From contig CM048853.1 of assembly GCA_026545225.1 (NCBI GenBank), positions 45,152,755 to 45,216,754 on the forward strand: DNA of 64,000 nucleotides, written 5' to 3'. Below the pieces are notes generated by a model. That model did no database searches, was not told where the DNA came from, and saw only the letters and a list, made by a program, of their open reading frames with translations. A program made the position numbers and the translations under genes. Every line of letters starts with the position of its first letter. Position 1 is the first letter of the stretch. Positions 43,519-56,250 of this stretch are shown here, in pieces. The stretch is from Cornus controversa. Taxonomy: Eukaryota; Streptophyta; Magnoliopsida; Cornales; Cornaceae.

Positions 43519-44025
43519 AGGTTAAGTGCAAAAAACTTTCTCGCTATATACAGAATGTGCAAATAGTGCCCTGATGTTCAATTAACTCTTATAGTTTTCA
43601 AAATGTGCAAATAAGGATAAATCATCAATTTACCGGTACTGGAATTATTAAATGACAAAAAAAACCCTTATAATATTAAAAAAAGAAAATAAGGAAGAAG
43701 TAAAATGTCCAAAATGGACAAGGAATTTTTCGAATAACAAGGGAGATATTTGCACATTTTTTATATAGTGGAGGGTTTTTTGCACATTTTCTATATAGCG
43801 AGGGGTTTTTTACACTTTATCCTATAAAGTACAAAGGGTAATATCGAAATTTAAAAAAAAGTTAAGTCAAACATGACGGTCAACTGTTATTTTGAACTAA
43901 AATTCACCGGAGGGGATATTTTCTCATCGAATACAACTAGTGAGGGGTTATATGAGTATACTAAACTGCAGGGGTGTTTTTTGGACTTTCTGTATATAGC
44001 AAAGGTGTTTTTTGCACTTAACCCT
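43519..44025. mobile_element. Miniature element with GTTAAGTGCAAAAAAC ends (507 bp)
   Basis: Terminal inverted repeats AGGTTAAGTGCAAAAAAC (left) and AGGGTTAAGTGCAAAAAAC (right, other strand), each continuing into a GCTATATACAGAA-like block. It is flanked by the 8-bp direct repeat AAAAAATA (43511-43518 and 44026-44033). Further GCACATTTTNTATATAG motifs lie inside. Non-coding; an 8-bp duplication suggests a hAT relative. Confidence 0.65.
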
Positions 44026-44575
44026 AAAAAATATTACAAAACTATGAACATTGAGGACCAAAATTCCCTAGAATAATGCTCCAATTTTTACATCTAGTGG
44101 TTCTAAATTATGAGAACCGAAATTTGTATATGCAATTTTCTGGTGCATTATCGATTAACATTAATTATGAGAACTAACCTAAGCATTGGTTCATAACTTC
44201 TATACTGGTTTATAAATCAGTGTGTAATTCTATACCCAAAATTACAAGCGGATATGACATTTCATAATTAGGGTTTTAAGGGCATGCAAGTTCATAGTTT
44301 TATAATTCTTGGACCAATATTACATACATATTTAGAATAAAGACTTTCTATAAAAGATTTTGTATTAAAATTTAATTAATTGCCCCCGCAGATTAGATTA
44401 GTGGAAGAATATATATGTTCTTATTAAGAATGCTTTTGGAACTAACATCCTATTAAAAATTTCACCTTATTCTTTGAAAATGATAAATATAATCAATCAA
44501 CCTAAATCTAAATAAATTAATTTAAATTTAAACTATTATCTTTTAATTATTGAACCTAAATCCATTCATTTCAAA

Positions 44576-44680
44576 TGTGATGTCCCACATTGCTGGGAGA
44601 GTAATTGTTGGCACTTATAAGGCGATGCCTTCTACTAATGTAGACACATTTTTAAAACTGTGAACACAGAGAATGTGCGA
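44576..44680 (+). repeat. Possible solo-LTR remnant (TGTGATGTCCCACATT start)
   Basis: TGTGATGTCCCACATTGCTG followed by GGCACTTATAAGGCGATGCC resembles the start of a widespread class of plant LTRs and TRIMs with a TGTCCCACATYGG motif. No partner repeat or right end was found. Confidence 0.35.
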
Positions 44681-46146
44681 AACGGATTTTATCAACACAG
44701 CTTCGCGGGCGTAAAGAACTTCCATTTTCCACCATAGACGATGAACAAAAACCAGTTTATTCTCAGCCCAGGAGGGTCATATAAATTAGAATCCCAACCA
44801 TACACTGCTTAGAAGTCAAGCAATCCCAAATACTGATTTGTGTAACTGCAAAACCCAACCGTTAAAAGTTCAAGATTGGAGTATTTACATAGATTAGTTG
44901 GATAATTTTTGCCCATGAAGCTCATCATTTTAGCTAACAACAAATTTTTTAGTTCTTCTGAGAGAAATGTAGCTGCATAATCCACAATGGACCCATTCCA
45001 TTTCATGCATGCAGGTAACAATAATTCAAGTATTACTCTAAACAATTTATGAATTATAATTTGTAGTATTAATCATGCACTAGCCATTACAAATTAAAAC
45101 AAATTAAACCAATATTCTTCTAATTATATGTGTTAGATTATATATTTTTTCCTAAACCACATAGATTTCTTACATCTTTTTCTAAACCATATAGAAATAT
45201 GATCTTTATTTCTAACAATATGTATATGGTGCAAAAAATCTTTCAATTGATAATTTTGATATGAGTAATGATAGTTATAGTGAAAGTTATCATCGAATTA
45301 AAAAAGTGAATCACTTTTATCCTAAGATAGTATAAGTGGGACCCATACTTTCACAATCCAGTGGATGATGGACACCCTATTCACTAAACATTCGGCGATG
45401 ATGGACACTCTATTCACTGCACATTCGGCGATAACTTTTCACTCTATAAATAATTATCATTCTGATATCTATTGAAAAATTATCATGAAATTGGTTTATG
45501 CTCATCATAACATTTGCAGGCATGGGGTCTATGGTATTTGGTGCTAAGGCCAAAGAAGGTCCAACTTTTTTGGATATAGGACTTTTGAGATCTTCTCTTA
45601 GTTACAAATTCAATTTGGTTTTTGATTAGTAAGAACTTGATTTCATCATGAAATTCTGCTATTTGTACAAATATATGGACATCATGAAATTAGTAGGAAA
45701 TTTTCATGCAAAAATTTGTCAATTATGTAAATAAGATCGAATATAACTCTTATATCGAATAACTCAACCTCATATAAATTGAAATTCTGCTATTTTATAA
45801 ATATATGGACATCTAGGTCATCTATTGATATGTTTAGATACTAAAAATATCAAGGGAGAAATCAACATGTTAACAATTGCTTAAATTCATGGTTCTAGCT
45901 AGGGGAATCTTAAATTCATGTTAACATATGCTTAATTAACATTGGAGATATATGCATTTTTTTTATTTCACTTTCATTGGATTGATAAAATGATTGATGC
46001 AAATTTTAAACTTCAATCTATTTGTTATACTTTCAACTTCATTCCAACTCATGAGTGCTGTAATAAAAAGCATGAATGATATAACATCTTTGTCAAAATC
46101 ATAAAGAAATACAATACCTTTGATTTGAGTAAGTTGATGTTAGGTT

Positions 46147-46166
46147 ATTAATCCGGGAAAAAAAAA
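46147..46166 (+). mobile_element. Micro-insertion with LINE-tail features (20 bp)
   Basis: ATTAATCCGGG plus nine A is flanked by a perfect 12-bp direct repeat TGATGTTAGGTT (46135-46146 and 46167-46178). Same design as the insertion at 38360. Confidence 0.5.
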
Positions 46167-46565
46167 TGATGTTAGGTTGAAGTTCAAAGTCATCAAAATT
46201 TCCCAAATATTGCTAATAAATTTATGTCAAAACTCTGCAAATTAAATTTATATGAAAATTTCATGTTTTATTAGTTTTTTAAGTTTTAAATAAATATTGG
46301 AATAAAATAATTAATAAAAATAAAATTTGGAAAGTGCAAATTCTAGTCTGTCCTCAAGAAGTTGCTACAAAAAGCCATTGGACTAAATTGGTAAACCAGC
46401 AATATCAACAGCAAAAAAAGTCTTTCTATTAATTACCCAAAAAAAAAAAAGAAATCAAAGTCTTCTGTTAGTTACTCAGTTATCCACAAGTGTACTAAAA
46501 AAAAGAGTCATTTCTTATAATGCAAGCACAATAGTGTTTTTTGACAATATTTTTTTAAGAAAATT

Positions 46566-47280
46566 GGAACTTTAGTATTTTTTTTTTTTCCGGTTGAAAG
46601 TAAAGTAAATTAAGTGTGTAAATGATGTACAAAAGAATTGGCAAGAGCCAACAAGAGAACAGCAGCAGAATACACTAAACCAAGCTATACAAAGCTGGTG
46701 AAGCAAGAGCAGATCAAAGCTCAGCTATACAACCCCAAGGGAATATATATATATATAAGCACTACAAAATATATATCAGTAGCTAACCAAATTAAGCAGA
46801 TGCCAAGGAGGCTAAAAGGCAAGGCACTGCAGAGCAAAATCAATCATCTGATGCAAGAACTAGGCAGATTCCAAAGGGCTGCAACATCCCTGGCTTAATG
46901 GAAAGTAGCCTAGCTAAGCCTGAGAATCTCCCATATGGATTTGGAGATATATAGCAGGAATTATTGTTCCTTTCCTATATATACTGTAGATATATAGATA
47001 CAGAAATTATATAGTTTGGGATTGTTCGAATAGCACAGTGGAAGGACATCCATTCGACAAAGGAATGCAAGTCAGAGGGACTAATGTGCAGACGTACCAC
47101 GGAGAGCAAAAATGGAGTTCCAAAGATGAGAGGAAAAAGGGCGAAAAAATAAATTGTGTGAGATGGATTCAGCTGATCAGGGTTTATTTACAAAGAAAAC
47201 AAGTGTTCGGGAAGTGGAGAAATGACATGGAAGGACTGTCTAGAGTAGAAATGGACTTATGGGGAATCAAAAGATCCCAT
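46566..47280 (-). repeat. Possible LINE 3' end or retroposed fragment
   Basis: Read on the minus strand, the region ends in TTTACTTTACTTTCAACCGG followed by a long A run (46568-46580), typical of plant non-LTR element tails. Frames on the plus strand (46638-46898 and 47038-47289) show no known domain and are probably fortuitous. No target duplication was found. Confidence 0.3.
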
Positions 47281-47709
47281 TATGTGTGAGAATGAGGAGG
47301 AGGAAGAAGAAGGAGATAAAAATCCAATTTGCTGTAATAAATAAATAAATAAAAAAACACACACAAGAAAACTAAGAGAGAGAGAGAGAGAGAAAAAAAA
47401 AAGAAAAGAATTTGAATATATTCCTGTGCCATGTGTTTGTCCTGACAACCAAATTAACAAAGCATTTTGGAGAGAAATAAAGTACCAAAATAATTCTCTG
47501 ATTTGTGACAATCAGTATTCTTTTTTAAGGATAAAAGATGATTTCATAGAAGTTTAATAAATTATAGGTTTAAGGGGGTTACTGAATCCTCATTTGATTG
47601 TAATCTTTTCAGCTCAAAAGATGAACTGTTCATATTTTGTAATTAAGTCCTATAATGCTAGCTATGAATGACATTGTTGTATATATGGTATATACAACCA
47701 CTATTGACA

Positions 47710-47747
47710 AATTTTTTTTTTTTTTTTTAATTTCCGGAAAAAAAAAT
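47710..47747. mobile_element. Micro-insertion, T-run plus TTTCCGG plus A-run (38 bp)
   Basis: The insertion carries a long T run, AATTTCCGG and an A run, and is flanked by a perfect 9-bp direct repeat CTATTGACA (47701-47709 and 47748-47756). Third example of a CCGG-A(n) insertion in this window. Confidence 0.45.
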
Positions 47748-48556
47748 CTATTGACATGCACATGATCATGAGTTCATGACTGCATGGCATGGCATATATA
47801 CTTTGACATGTATGAACATAGTTCTAGGAACCATTAGGGTTTTCAGGAAAAAAATTTGCTTTATTAATATAAGGATCGAGATCAGTACAACCACACTTTG
47901 TCACGTGTGCTATTGCTGCACCTCCACTATGCCAAGTTGAACTTGCTACAGCTCACATGGACAAGTACTCATGAGGCCACTGCCAATATGTCATGGAAAT
48001 TGGGCACACCAAAATGCCGTGCAACGTACCCCAGTTCGCTGTAAATTAATAGGGATTCACTAAGGCAACAGTGCCAGTCTCAGGCAATTCAGGCAGTAAT
48101 AATATATAGGGTATGAAAACCAATGCCGCGATTTCGTGGTCTAATCCCATGGAAGAGGCCTCTTGAGGGATCATTTCTTCAAGAAACCATGGTGGGCATT
48201 GTAATGCATTAGTATAATTGGTTCAGAAATATCGAGATTTTCAGCTTTTGTCTCTCATTCTGTCTCATGGTTTATATCTTCTCTCTATCTCTTTCTCTCT
48301 CTAAAATGTTCCGTAGGTCAATCTACCATGAATCAATCAGCCCTCCTCATTAGCACAAGTGTATATTAGTCCAAAAATCAAATGTATATATCCTTTTTTT
48401 TTTTTACTAGATATTTGAATTGAGGACCCTAGTAATTAAGCATCTGGATTTATCACCTCTTTTCTTTTCTGAAACTTTCTATTATCTTCCTATTATGGCA
48501 ATTATTCTCTTCCTTATCTGCTCCAGCACTGCGTATGAGAGAGAGAGAGTTGAGTA

Positions 48557-48559
<3 letters not shown>

Positions 48560-48600
<41 letters not shown>

Positions 48601-49444
48601 GCCACTAGAAACTCCATACTATAAAAGGTCATGAGAAGATATTGGAGAAGTGGTCCCTACTGACAGATATTTCAGAACCCTAGGGTTTATTCTTAAAACC
48701 CTAACTCTGAAAGAATTTCTAATAAGTTCAGTATTTCAGTCAGTCCTTTTTTTATGGGAAGAAGATTACAGAATCGATTTGCATATAGTAAAATATAAGC
48801 ATAGCAAATATTTAATGGGATTTCATGTAAAGTCACGTACCACTGGGGTTATAGTGTACTTAAGGTAACCCTAACCCTAGTAAATATGAAACATATGGTC
48901 AATTTTTATTTTATTTTTTCCGAAAGGTTAAGCAAGTATATTCATATGTGTAAATTTTGACTTGTGTCAAAGATACATGGAGAATTTTTTTTTTTTGTCC
49001 AAACTTGAGAAGCTACCATATATTAGTAGCTATGTACAAACTTTCAATGGTTTATATATATATTTTTTAATGGTTGTTTTTTCATTAATTATGTATTCAA
49101 AGTGTTGTGTGTGTGTGTGAGAGAAAGAGAGATGAATTCTCAAGATTAAATTATCTTACATTTGAACTACTTCAGCTGCTCCTTTGTTTGATAGGAAATG
49201 CTCTAGAAGATATTCATCACTTAGCTAGAGTGATAATAAACATATATAATGAAACTGCCCACTTTGGACCAAGGAATTTTTTGAGTAATTTTCCGGTGCA
49301 TTATGGATTGAGGAATTGCGTGTGGCCACTGGTGAATTATGGAGTGTTCTAAGAGATCCAACATCACCATCGTAAACTTCCAAAAAACTTCAACCTAGTA
49401 ATTCAATAAAATTGAAGTATAATAATAGTAACATAAACAAGTGG

Positions 49445-49491
<47 letters not shown>

Positions 49492-49876
49492 GTAAAGTGC
49501 AAAAAACTCTTCTGTTATATAGAAAATGTACAAGAAACATTCCTATAATTTCAAAATTTGGAGCAAATCGCCCCCTATTACATATGACTGATGTCAAAAA
49601 AAATTGAAGATCCAAAAGTACTATTTTTATTATTTCATGTTTTGCCTTCTAAAAAAAAATTATAAAGTTTTAATCATTTCATTGTTCAATTTCTCCCAAA
49701 TTGAAGATTTGCTCTTATTTGCATAAATTGAAAAATGTAAGTGGTTTCACAAACAACATGTATTTTTTTTACATTTCTATATAGCGAAGTTTTTTTGCAC
49801 TTTACCATGGGTGTGTGTATATATATATAATTCAAATATGTAGACATATTAACATATAATATGCCTACATGTTTGA

Positions 49877-49945
<69 letters not shown>

Positions 49946-50460
49946 TACTTGAAATGAAAGACCATACATCAAGAATGCTTAAACTAATCATTGATGATCA
50001 AATTTCATGGAGTATGATAGAAAAATCTAGGTACCTAGCTAGCTACTTAATTCAGTCCTCGGTTTGGAGAGGCTATATACATACACAGTCATATGAGATG
50101 TTTATCTTCCTACAGGAAAACTCAAGAGCTAAAGGCCAATTATATAATAGTAACAATTCTGAAGAAAAGGTAAGCAAACTTTGGTGTATGTGTGGAAAAA
50201 TCTTGGAAACAAATGGAGGTGTTCACTAAATACTTTTTTTGAAAAAAAAAATCTTAATTATGAGAGAGAGAGAGAGAGGATGATTTCAGTTGGACTTTGA
50301 AAATGTCAGATCAAACTTATATGAACTAAGACAAGTTTGCTTCAAAGTTCAAGGATTTGTACAAATCAAGCTGTATTCTAACAATACATCATCTTATGCA
50401 GACTATATATCAATGTAATACCTTTTGAAATCAAGATAAGATCATTACAAACCCCCCAAA

Positions 50461-50517
<57 letters not shown>
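48560..50517. repeat. Cluster of four long (TA)n tracts
   Basis: Near-perfect TA runs at about 48560-48597, 49447-49487, 49880-49943 and 50464-50517, the last about 280 bp beyond the NF-YB stop codon. Open frames across them are artefacts of the dinucleotide. Confidence 0.9.
49489..49807. mobile_element. Second miniature element with GTAAAGTGCAAAAAAC ends (about 318 bp)
   Basis: Left end GGGGTAAAGTGCAAAAAACT and right end (other strand) GGTAAAGTGCAAAAAAACTT are inverted repeats that continue into TATATAGAAA(A)TGT. Related to the element at 43519-44025. It abuts a (TA)n tract on the left, and TA repeats on both sides hide any target duplication. Confidence 0.6.
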
Positions 50518-50521
<4 letters not shown>

Positions 50522-50800
50522 ATTACAAGCCATAGCACCACTGATCTTTCTCATCACATTTTACATGAATTCCTTCCCCTCCACAGAAGAAAACAGAAAG
50601 GAATTAGGGGGGAAGAAACACTAAGCTGGGAAGTAATATATATAGATGGAAAATTACCTTAGACTAGCCCCAATTAATTTGTTCATAAAACCAATCCTGT
50701 TGATTGAATCTTTACTATTGAAAGCTAGCACACAAATGACTGAAAATAGTGCTTTTGCACCATCTTGTTCATCATCAATAAAAGGACAAGATTCAATTGT

Positions 50801-51259
50801 TCAAGATGGCTTTGTGAGGGAGCTCTCACCCTTCTCAATTGTTATAAACTCTAATGGAGTTGGAGTTGGAGTTGGAGTTTCAGTTTGCTTCCCAGGTTTT
50901 CCATCTTTATGTGTTGTTGTTGCTCCATCTTTGTCTTCAGTGCTAGGAGCTTTTTTTCGGTTGGCCCTCTCTCTTTCGAACTCCCTATATTTATACAAGT
51001 AGTTGGATGTAGCCTCAGCATAAGCATCAAACCCTAGTGCACTCAGAGCCCAACAGATGTCGTCGCCGTTCACAGTCTTGCGGTTCTCCTTGTGACACTT
51101 GTCAGAAGCTTCCCCAGTGACGAAACTTATGAACTCTGTTGCACATTCTTGAATTGTTTCCTTAGCTTCTTTGGAAATTTTGGCCCTTGGTGGCAAGATC
51201 TGCTTCATGATCCTGCCCACATTGGCAATAGGCAGCAAATGATCATGCTCATCAACCAT
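50801..51259 (-). CDS. NF-YB (HAP3) CCAAT-binding factor subunit, NF-YB4-like
   Basis: Single-exon gene of 152 residues. The histone-fold core spans about 8-98: [74 protein letters not shown]. It keeps the DNA-contact and NF-YC dimerisation blocks of the family. The short N-terminus (MVDEHDH) and a C-terminus ending [12 protein letters not shown] most resemble Arabidopsis NF-YB4. I chose the ATG at 51259 by family alignment; an in-frame ATG at 51304 would add 15 residues but would lie almost at the inferred transcription start. The tail has a Thr-Pro repeat (TPTPTPTP, 128-135). NF-YB pairs with NF-YC and then NF-YA on CCAAT boxes in the nucleus. Confidence 0.93.
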   Translation of the reverse strand: MVDEHDHLLPIANVGRIMKQILPPRAKISKEAKETIQECATEFISFVTGEASDKCHKENRKTVNGDDICWALSALGFDAYAEATSNYLYKYREFERERANRKKAPSTEDKDGATTTHKDGKPGKQTETPTPTPTPLEFITIEKGESSLTKPS

Positions 51260-51337
51260 TTCAAGAATCAGCTCAGCTAGCTTGATCTTCTCAAGAACAA
51301 ACATGTGTTGCTCTTTAAGATATCGCCTAGTTCGCTT

Positions 51338-51351
51338 CTATATATATAGAT
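51338..51351 (-). promoter_or_regulatory. TATA box of the NF-YB gene
   Basis: CTATATATATAGA on the minus strand, about 80-90 nt upstream of the chosen ATG. It predicts a start near 51305-51315 and a leader of about 50 nt. Confidence 0.5.
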
Positions 51352-51359
51352 CTATCTAC

Positions 51360-54300
51360 ATATGTGTATGTTCATGAGCCTATGTACATGAACAATGCAT
51401 CATGACTCTAACATGGGTCGCATCAATTGGTGGGTTTAAATGGTGGATCCTAAGACATTGGCTTAAATCCCAAGTGACCTTAATATAGGTACATTTTAGG
51501 CCCCATCCATGGCTGCAGAGAGGGTTAGGGTTTTTGGCATAGTTCTGAAAATTAGATATATATACATGACTCATTCAAAATCTTCACCAGGGGAAAGAGT
51601 TCAAGGCCTTAGGGGAATACAAATTTCCATATAATTAAGTCTATATATATATATATATAATGAAGTTGTATAAATCATATAGCTAAGCTTTTTAGTGACT
51701 CAAATGAGCTAACAAATGAAGATCCAAGTCAAAGTTGCCAAGAAATTATTTCTACATATTTTTCTTGGAATCTGACAGAATCCACGGATTGGCGTGTGCA
51801 CAAGCTGAGTGAATGGAATTTGAAAATTTTGAAGCATATATTGGATTAATCCATTGCACTATAATGGTCCCCCCATCCCCCCCCCCCCCCCTCAAAAACA
51901 CTTTTAACTTTTAATGCTCCCAAATTGTCTAAATTTAGTTTTAAAATGTTTCCAATCAATACAATCTTGTATCTTACTGGAGGTCAATTAAATTTAGTAT
52001 AAAAATTGATCATAATTTTTTAAATGAATGGACTACATCTGTGCACGTTTGCTTGTTTTGGAATGGGTCCAAGCAAAGAACAGCTAAACAAAGTTAAAGA
52101 ACTGACTAGAAAGTAGAAACCCTAGTGTTTGATCTAACTACTTTTAGGGTTCTTTTAGGGTTTCTCACTTTTTGGAGGCAAAGAATTTCCTTTCAAAATA
52201 AATATGTTAGCTAACCATGCATGATCAGATTCTTATATGCCACTTAACAAAGTTCATGTTTAGAAAACTTAATTTATTAAAAGATCTGACAGGGAATTTT
52301 TACTAATCAGGATAACTTGCTCTGGAGATTTTGGTCTCTGCTGCATTTTGAATCAGTCAAAATGTGGTAGGGCTAGTAATGCAAATTATTTTATAGATAG
52401 GTTTCAGCAATACATAGCAGTATATATATATATAACCATCCCTTCTAGGTTACTATTTGTTACAGATTTAAAAAAGTCTATGCTATTCAAAACTTACATT
52501 AACAGTAATGCTACCAAAATGGTATGTAGAAGTAACTTTCTTTATATATGGTTGTAACTTGAAGGACATAGTTTATATTACATAGAAGGCTATGGTAAAT
52601 GGTAATCACTCAAGATTTTCTTTTTTCCTTTCTGCTTTTTTCTTTTTTCTTTTTTAATAACAGAGGAGGGATCCAATGAATTTTTATTTTTTTGACTAGT
52701 CATCCTAATCACTTGTATCAATGTCTATATATCTTGTGTACTATTCAATCATCTCTAATATCATGGGATGTGAAAAATCTGAACTAAAAGAAGTTACTCT
52801 CCACATGCATTTTCATGCATCAATCAATCATAATTACAAAAAAAAATAAAATGGTCAGCATCATAGTTGATGCTTCTTTCCATCAACTTATGATCCTAAG
52901 GATCTGGTACATATTGATGAACAAAAACCATTGCATAATCAGGTTTTGTCAACATAGAAAGCATGTCAGGGCTCTGTTTTTGCTCCCATTTTTTATTTAT
53001 GTTGTTTTTTCTCTCGTTTTTTATTTTTTTCAACGACGTTGGACCTCTTAGAGCATCCCATAGTCTGCCACAGGACCCCTTTTGGTGGTTTCTAATTAGT
53101 GTTGGGCTCTGTTTTCTGTGAATTTTGGTTGGCTGGAGTTGAATGTCAAGGGCTGCTTGTGCCTCTCCTCTTGTTGGAGTTGGCTTGCTAGTTGTAATCG
53201 ACTAATCCCCGAGTCGGGTAAAACTCTTCTTACACCACAGGCGTGGCCCCTAAGCAATTGTTAGCTTGCTAGTTTTTGTTTGGCCCATGGTTCTCTAATT
53301 GCTCATCCTTTTTGTCTGTCATATTTTTCAAATATCATAAAGGAAAAAAAATAGAAAAACATGTCTTAGGATTAAGGCCAGTCCTTGTTATTGCTGGCTT
53401 CCTTTCTGCTTAACTAAGTGATTGCAACTATATAATCAAGCTGAAATGTATGAAAATGCAAATTCAGTCGTTTGTGAGAGAAAAATATCTTTGTGGGTCT
53501 CAGAGATTTGCCTTCGTGAGAATCAATATATTGTAATTATTAAAGTCCCTATATAAATGTACCTTGTCTAAAACAGTACATTCAAATTATAATATAAAAA
53601 GATATACAAAGCTTCTCTTATTGACACATACCTAGGGCTAGGAACTTTATTAGGGTTCCCATTACTATTTTGGGATTAAAATAAGAAATAAACAAGTGAA
53701 TGTGGGATGCAAATCCATAAAGGGACCTTGAAAAACCCTAGAAGTTTGATAGTCTTTTGAGGACCTACTTAGAAAATTATTAAAATTATTACACTTTTTC
53801 AAGTTTTCTCTTTACACTGTAAGGCTAATAACTTTGCTAAGGTTCTATTCCTACCTCCCCTAATATTCATAGGCATCTGATGTGATCTAATTTTGATAAT
53901 GTTGCTTGAAGAATAATAGTGCCTTTGCCTATTGTCACTGTTTTTTTTCCCATTTTTTTTCTCCTCAAGGTTTTACTCTAAACTTGCTTTGGAGAACATT
54001 TGTCTTGCTTTTCTTTCTATTCTCTATGTAAGATTTGTTCTAAGGCCTACCCAACCATTCCTATGCCATCTGAGGGAAAGTTGAAAGGGAGAATTTTTTT
54101 TTCTTGTTAAAGTACGGGATATCATCGAACTAAAAGTAAACTATAGATTTAGTGTTATAATGTTGTAAAGTATCGCGGTTTTGTAAAATAAAATACGTAT
54201 GCTTTTGAGCCCCTTGGAGCTCGAACCCCTCACTTTTCTTTTGAGTAGGAGATCGAGGCCATACCGCCTAGGTCAATGGTCCGATAGTCTTATTATACAT

Positions 54301-56100
54301 GCCACATTGTTGGAGCGAGAATAGGTAAATAATATTGGTAAGCAATTCAAAAATCACTATCACAACACAAACCATATTAATCTTAGAATTCATAGATGTT
54401 TGATAAATTGAAGATTTGAATCTGATGAGTGAATGGCTCATAATCCTCATTTTCTTGGATAGCACTTCCATTCTCAATTTCTTGCTAGTTTTTTTTCTCT
54501 TTGATGCCTCTTCATTAGTTGGGTTGCAAAGAACAAGGTCTGAAGCCTCACCCACCAAGCTGCTCAGAAACATGCTCAATGGACCATATTTAGCTTTGTG
54601 ATGTGACATAAGAAATTCCTTTCTTTTACTGGTGCCTTAAATTCCTTGAGCTGACAGATTGAGTGAGGAGGATTCTCTCTGTTCCATTCCTTCTGTTGAA
54701 AATATTGATTAACCTAATTAAAAAACAAAAATTGTACATTAAATTTTATCGCAGAATTAGAATTTAGAACTTATTATAGTGAGATTGGTTTATATAGAAC
54801 GTGAAAGACGGAGATCAACCAAAACCAACATAGATTTTGAAGCCTCTGGACTTGTGGCCTCTTGTACATTTCCTGCTTTTTCTGTACATATTATTGCATC
54901 AATGCAATTTTACTTAGCTCAAGAAGAATGAACTTTGTTGATTATTGCCCATGGGCAGGTTCAAAACATAAGAGTGTCATTCTTAAATTTAGAGAGAGAG
55001 GAATGACATTCTTATATAATATTATATATGATTCAAATTATTTAAGTCGAACATCATACACTCTTTTTTCCTAGAGTTAAATTGAACTAAACAAGAATTA
55101 GCATCCTTTAATTTCACTGTGTAATTAATTTAGACTTGCAAGGAAGAAGAAAATAATAAATAAATAAATAAGTAATGAAAAGAAAAATGGATCGTCATGA
55201 TCATTCTTGCGCTTATTCCATATGAATGGGTAAGCAAATAAAGGATAATTTTGAATCAAATTCATAGCATTGGATGGAGACGTCATCGGTCTCTCCATTC
55301 ACCAGCTACTAGGGCGCAAGCTCTCACTTCAGAGTTCAGCCTCTTGCCAGAGGAAGGCCAATACTAAGAAACCCAATCAAATTATCAAACACTTGTGGAA
55401 TATGAATAGTAGGCTGATGGCCTAGATTCTGAATATTTGGTAATGGCCATTCTATTTATTATTGATGCCTTTTGTACTTAGAATTTGTTGTCCAATTAAT
55501 CAAGAATCTTTATTTGGCCTACAGCTAACAATTCAATCCTGAAAGATAACCAGGCCTGTCACAGCTGGAAAACTACGGATAAAAGGTCCAACTTTTGGCC
55601 ATGGAAAGCCCCATTGGAAATATTATATGTGTGTGTGTGTATTATTATTAGTTTATAAGCCCAAGAGACCCACTCATTTGGTCTGTTTTACTGGTTTTCT
55701 GGAGCCATAGAGGCAGACTTTATCATGAGAACGTGATAAAATCATCCATGACACAAGTATCCAAAATTTTCCTGATGACCAAAGGAACAGTTTTCACTGG
55801 GCGGTTAAGAGCTTGAGCATGAGCACTCTTGAACAAAAAGGAAGAGGAGAAGACAGAAAATCCATTCTGATAGGTTTTTTATGTTACACGTGATCTTTCT
55901 TACTTTCTCATATTTTCAACACCCAATTGCCACTAAAACACTTCTTACTATGAACACTCCTAAGTCGTTTGCTTAATATTTATTTGGTTTTTGAGAGGAA
56001 ATATTGAAGAAGTAACCTCTCTGCTACAGAACCATCAACTAACAAAGAACAGCAAAAAAGTGGGCATATTCACTATTGAGATAATAATCAAAAGAAAAGC
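51360..56100. other. Intergenic region between NF-YB and the methyltransferase gene
   Basis: AT-rich, with no gene I can support. It holds a run of 15 C (51877-51891), a possible LINE-type 3' end with an A-rich tail (about 53050-53350, plus strand) and a tRNA-derived repeat (54105-54290). An open frame on the minus strand (54268-54609, 113 codons, with SLVGEASDLVLCNPTNEEAS) has no domain I recognise and could be a remnant. The NF-YB promoter occupies the first part. Confidence 0.45.
54105..54290 (-). repeat. tRNA-derived SINE-like repeat
   Basis: On the minus strand a B box GGTTCGAGCTCC (54227-54216) follows an A-box-like stretch by about 40-50 nt, and an unrelated body runs to about 54105 (ATACGTATTTTATTTTAC...). 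The layout is that of a SINE, not of a tRNA gene. Ends and target duplication are unclear. Confidence 0.35.
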
Positions 56101-56250
56101 AGATTTGGTGAACAAATACAGGAAGCATCACTTATAAAAAGAAAAAGCCTTCATGTATTTATGGGAACAGAAACATGATGAATTTGAAACAAGTATATTG
56201 ATGTCATAAAATCAATAGAACATACAAAGTAAGCAAGAAATTTAGCGAGA

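Larger units (their letters stand above)
42691..50640. other. Repeat-rich intergenic region between ALY and NF-YB
   Basis: No frame resembles a protein I know. Open frames at 42907-43263, 44809-45045, 46638-46898 and 47038-47289 lack domains and coding bias. Contents listed separately: a GC-rich island, two related miniature elements, a possible solo-LTR start, two micro-retroposon footprints, a possible LINE 3' end and several TA tracts. 47.9-48.3 kb is unique-looking and unexplained. Confidence 0.5.

Noticed and set aside
46638-47289. Two consecutive open frames as a small gene (plus)
   Set aside because: No known domain, a TA microsatellite inside the first frame, and a minus-strand A-tail signature suggest retroposed non-coding DNA.
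48560-50229. Open frames of alternating Ile-Tyr
   Set aside because: Translations of (TA)n microsatellites.
53050-53360. LINE 3' end with A-rich tail
   Set aside because: The wording is suggestive, but no coding remnant or target duplication was found. Mentioned only within the intergenic entry.
54216-54290. Transfer RNA gene on the minus strand
   Set aside because: The GGTTCGAGCTCC box is present, but the spacing and arms do not fold as a tRNA. It is more likely a SINE.
54268-54609. Small protein gene of 113 codons (minus)
   Set aside because: No recognisable domain, AT-rich composition, overlap with a SINE-like repeat and no promoter evidence. Left as an unexplained open frame.
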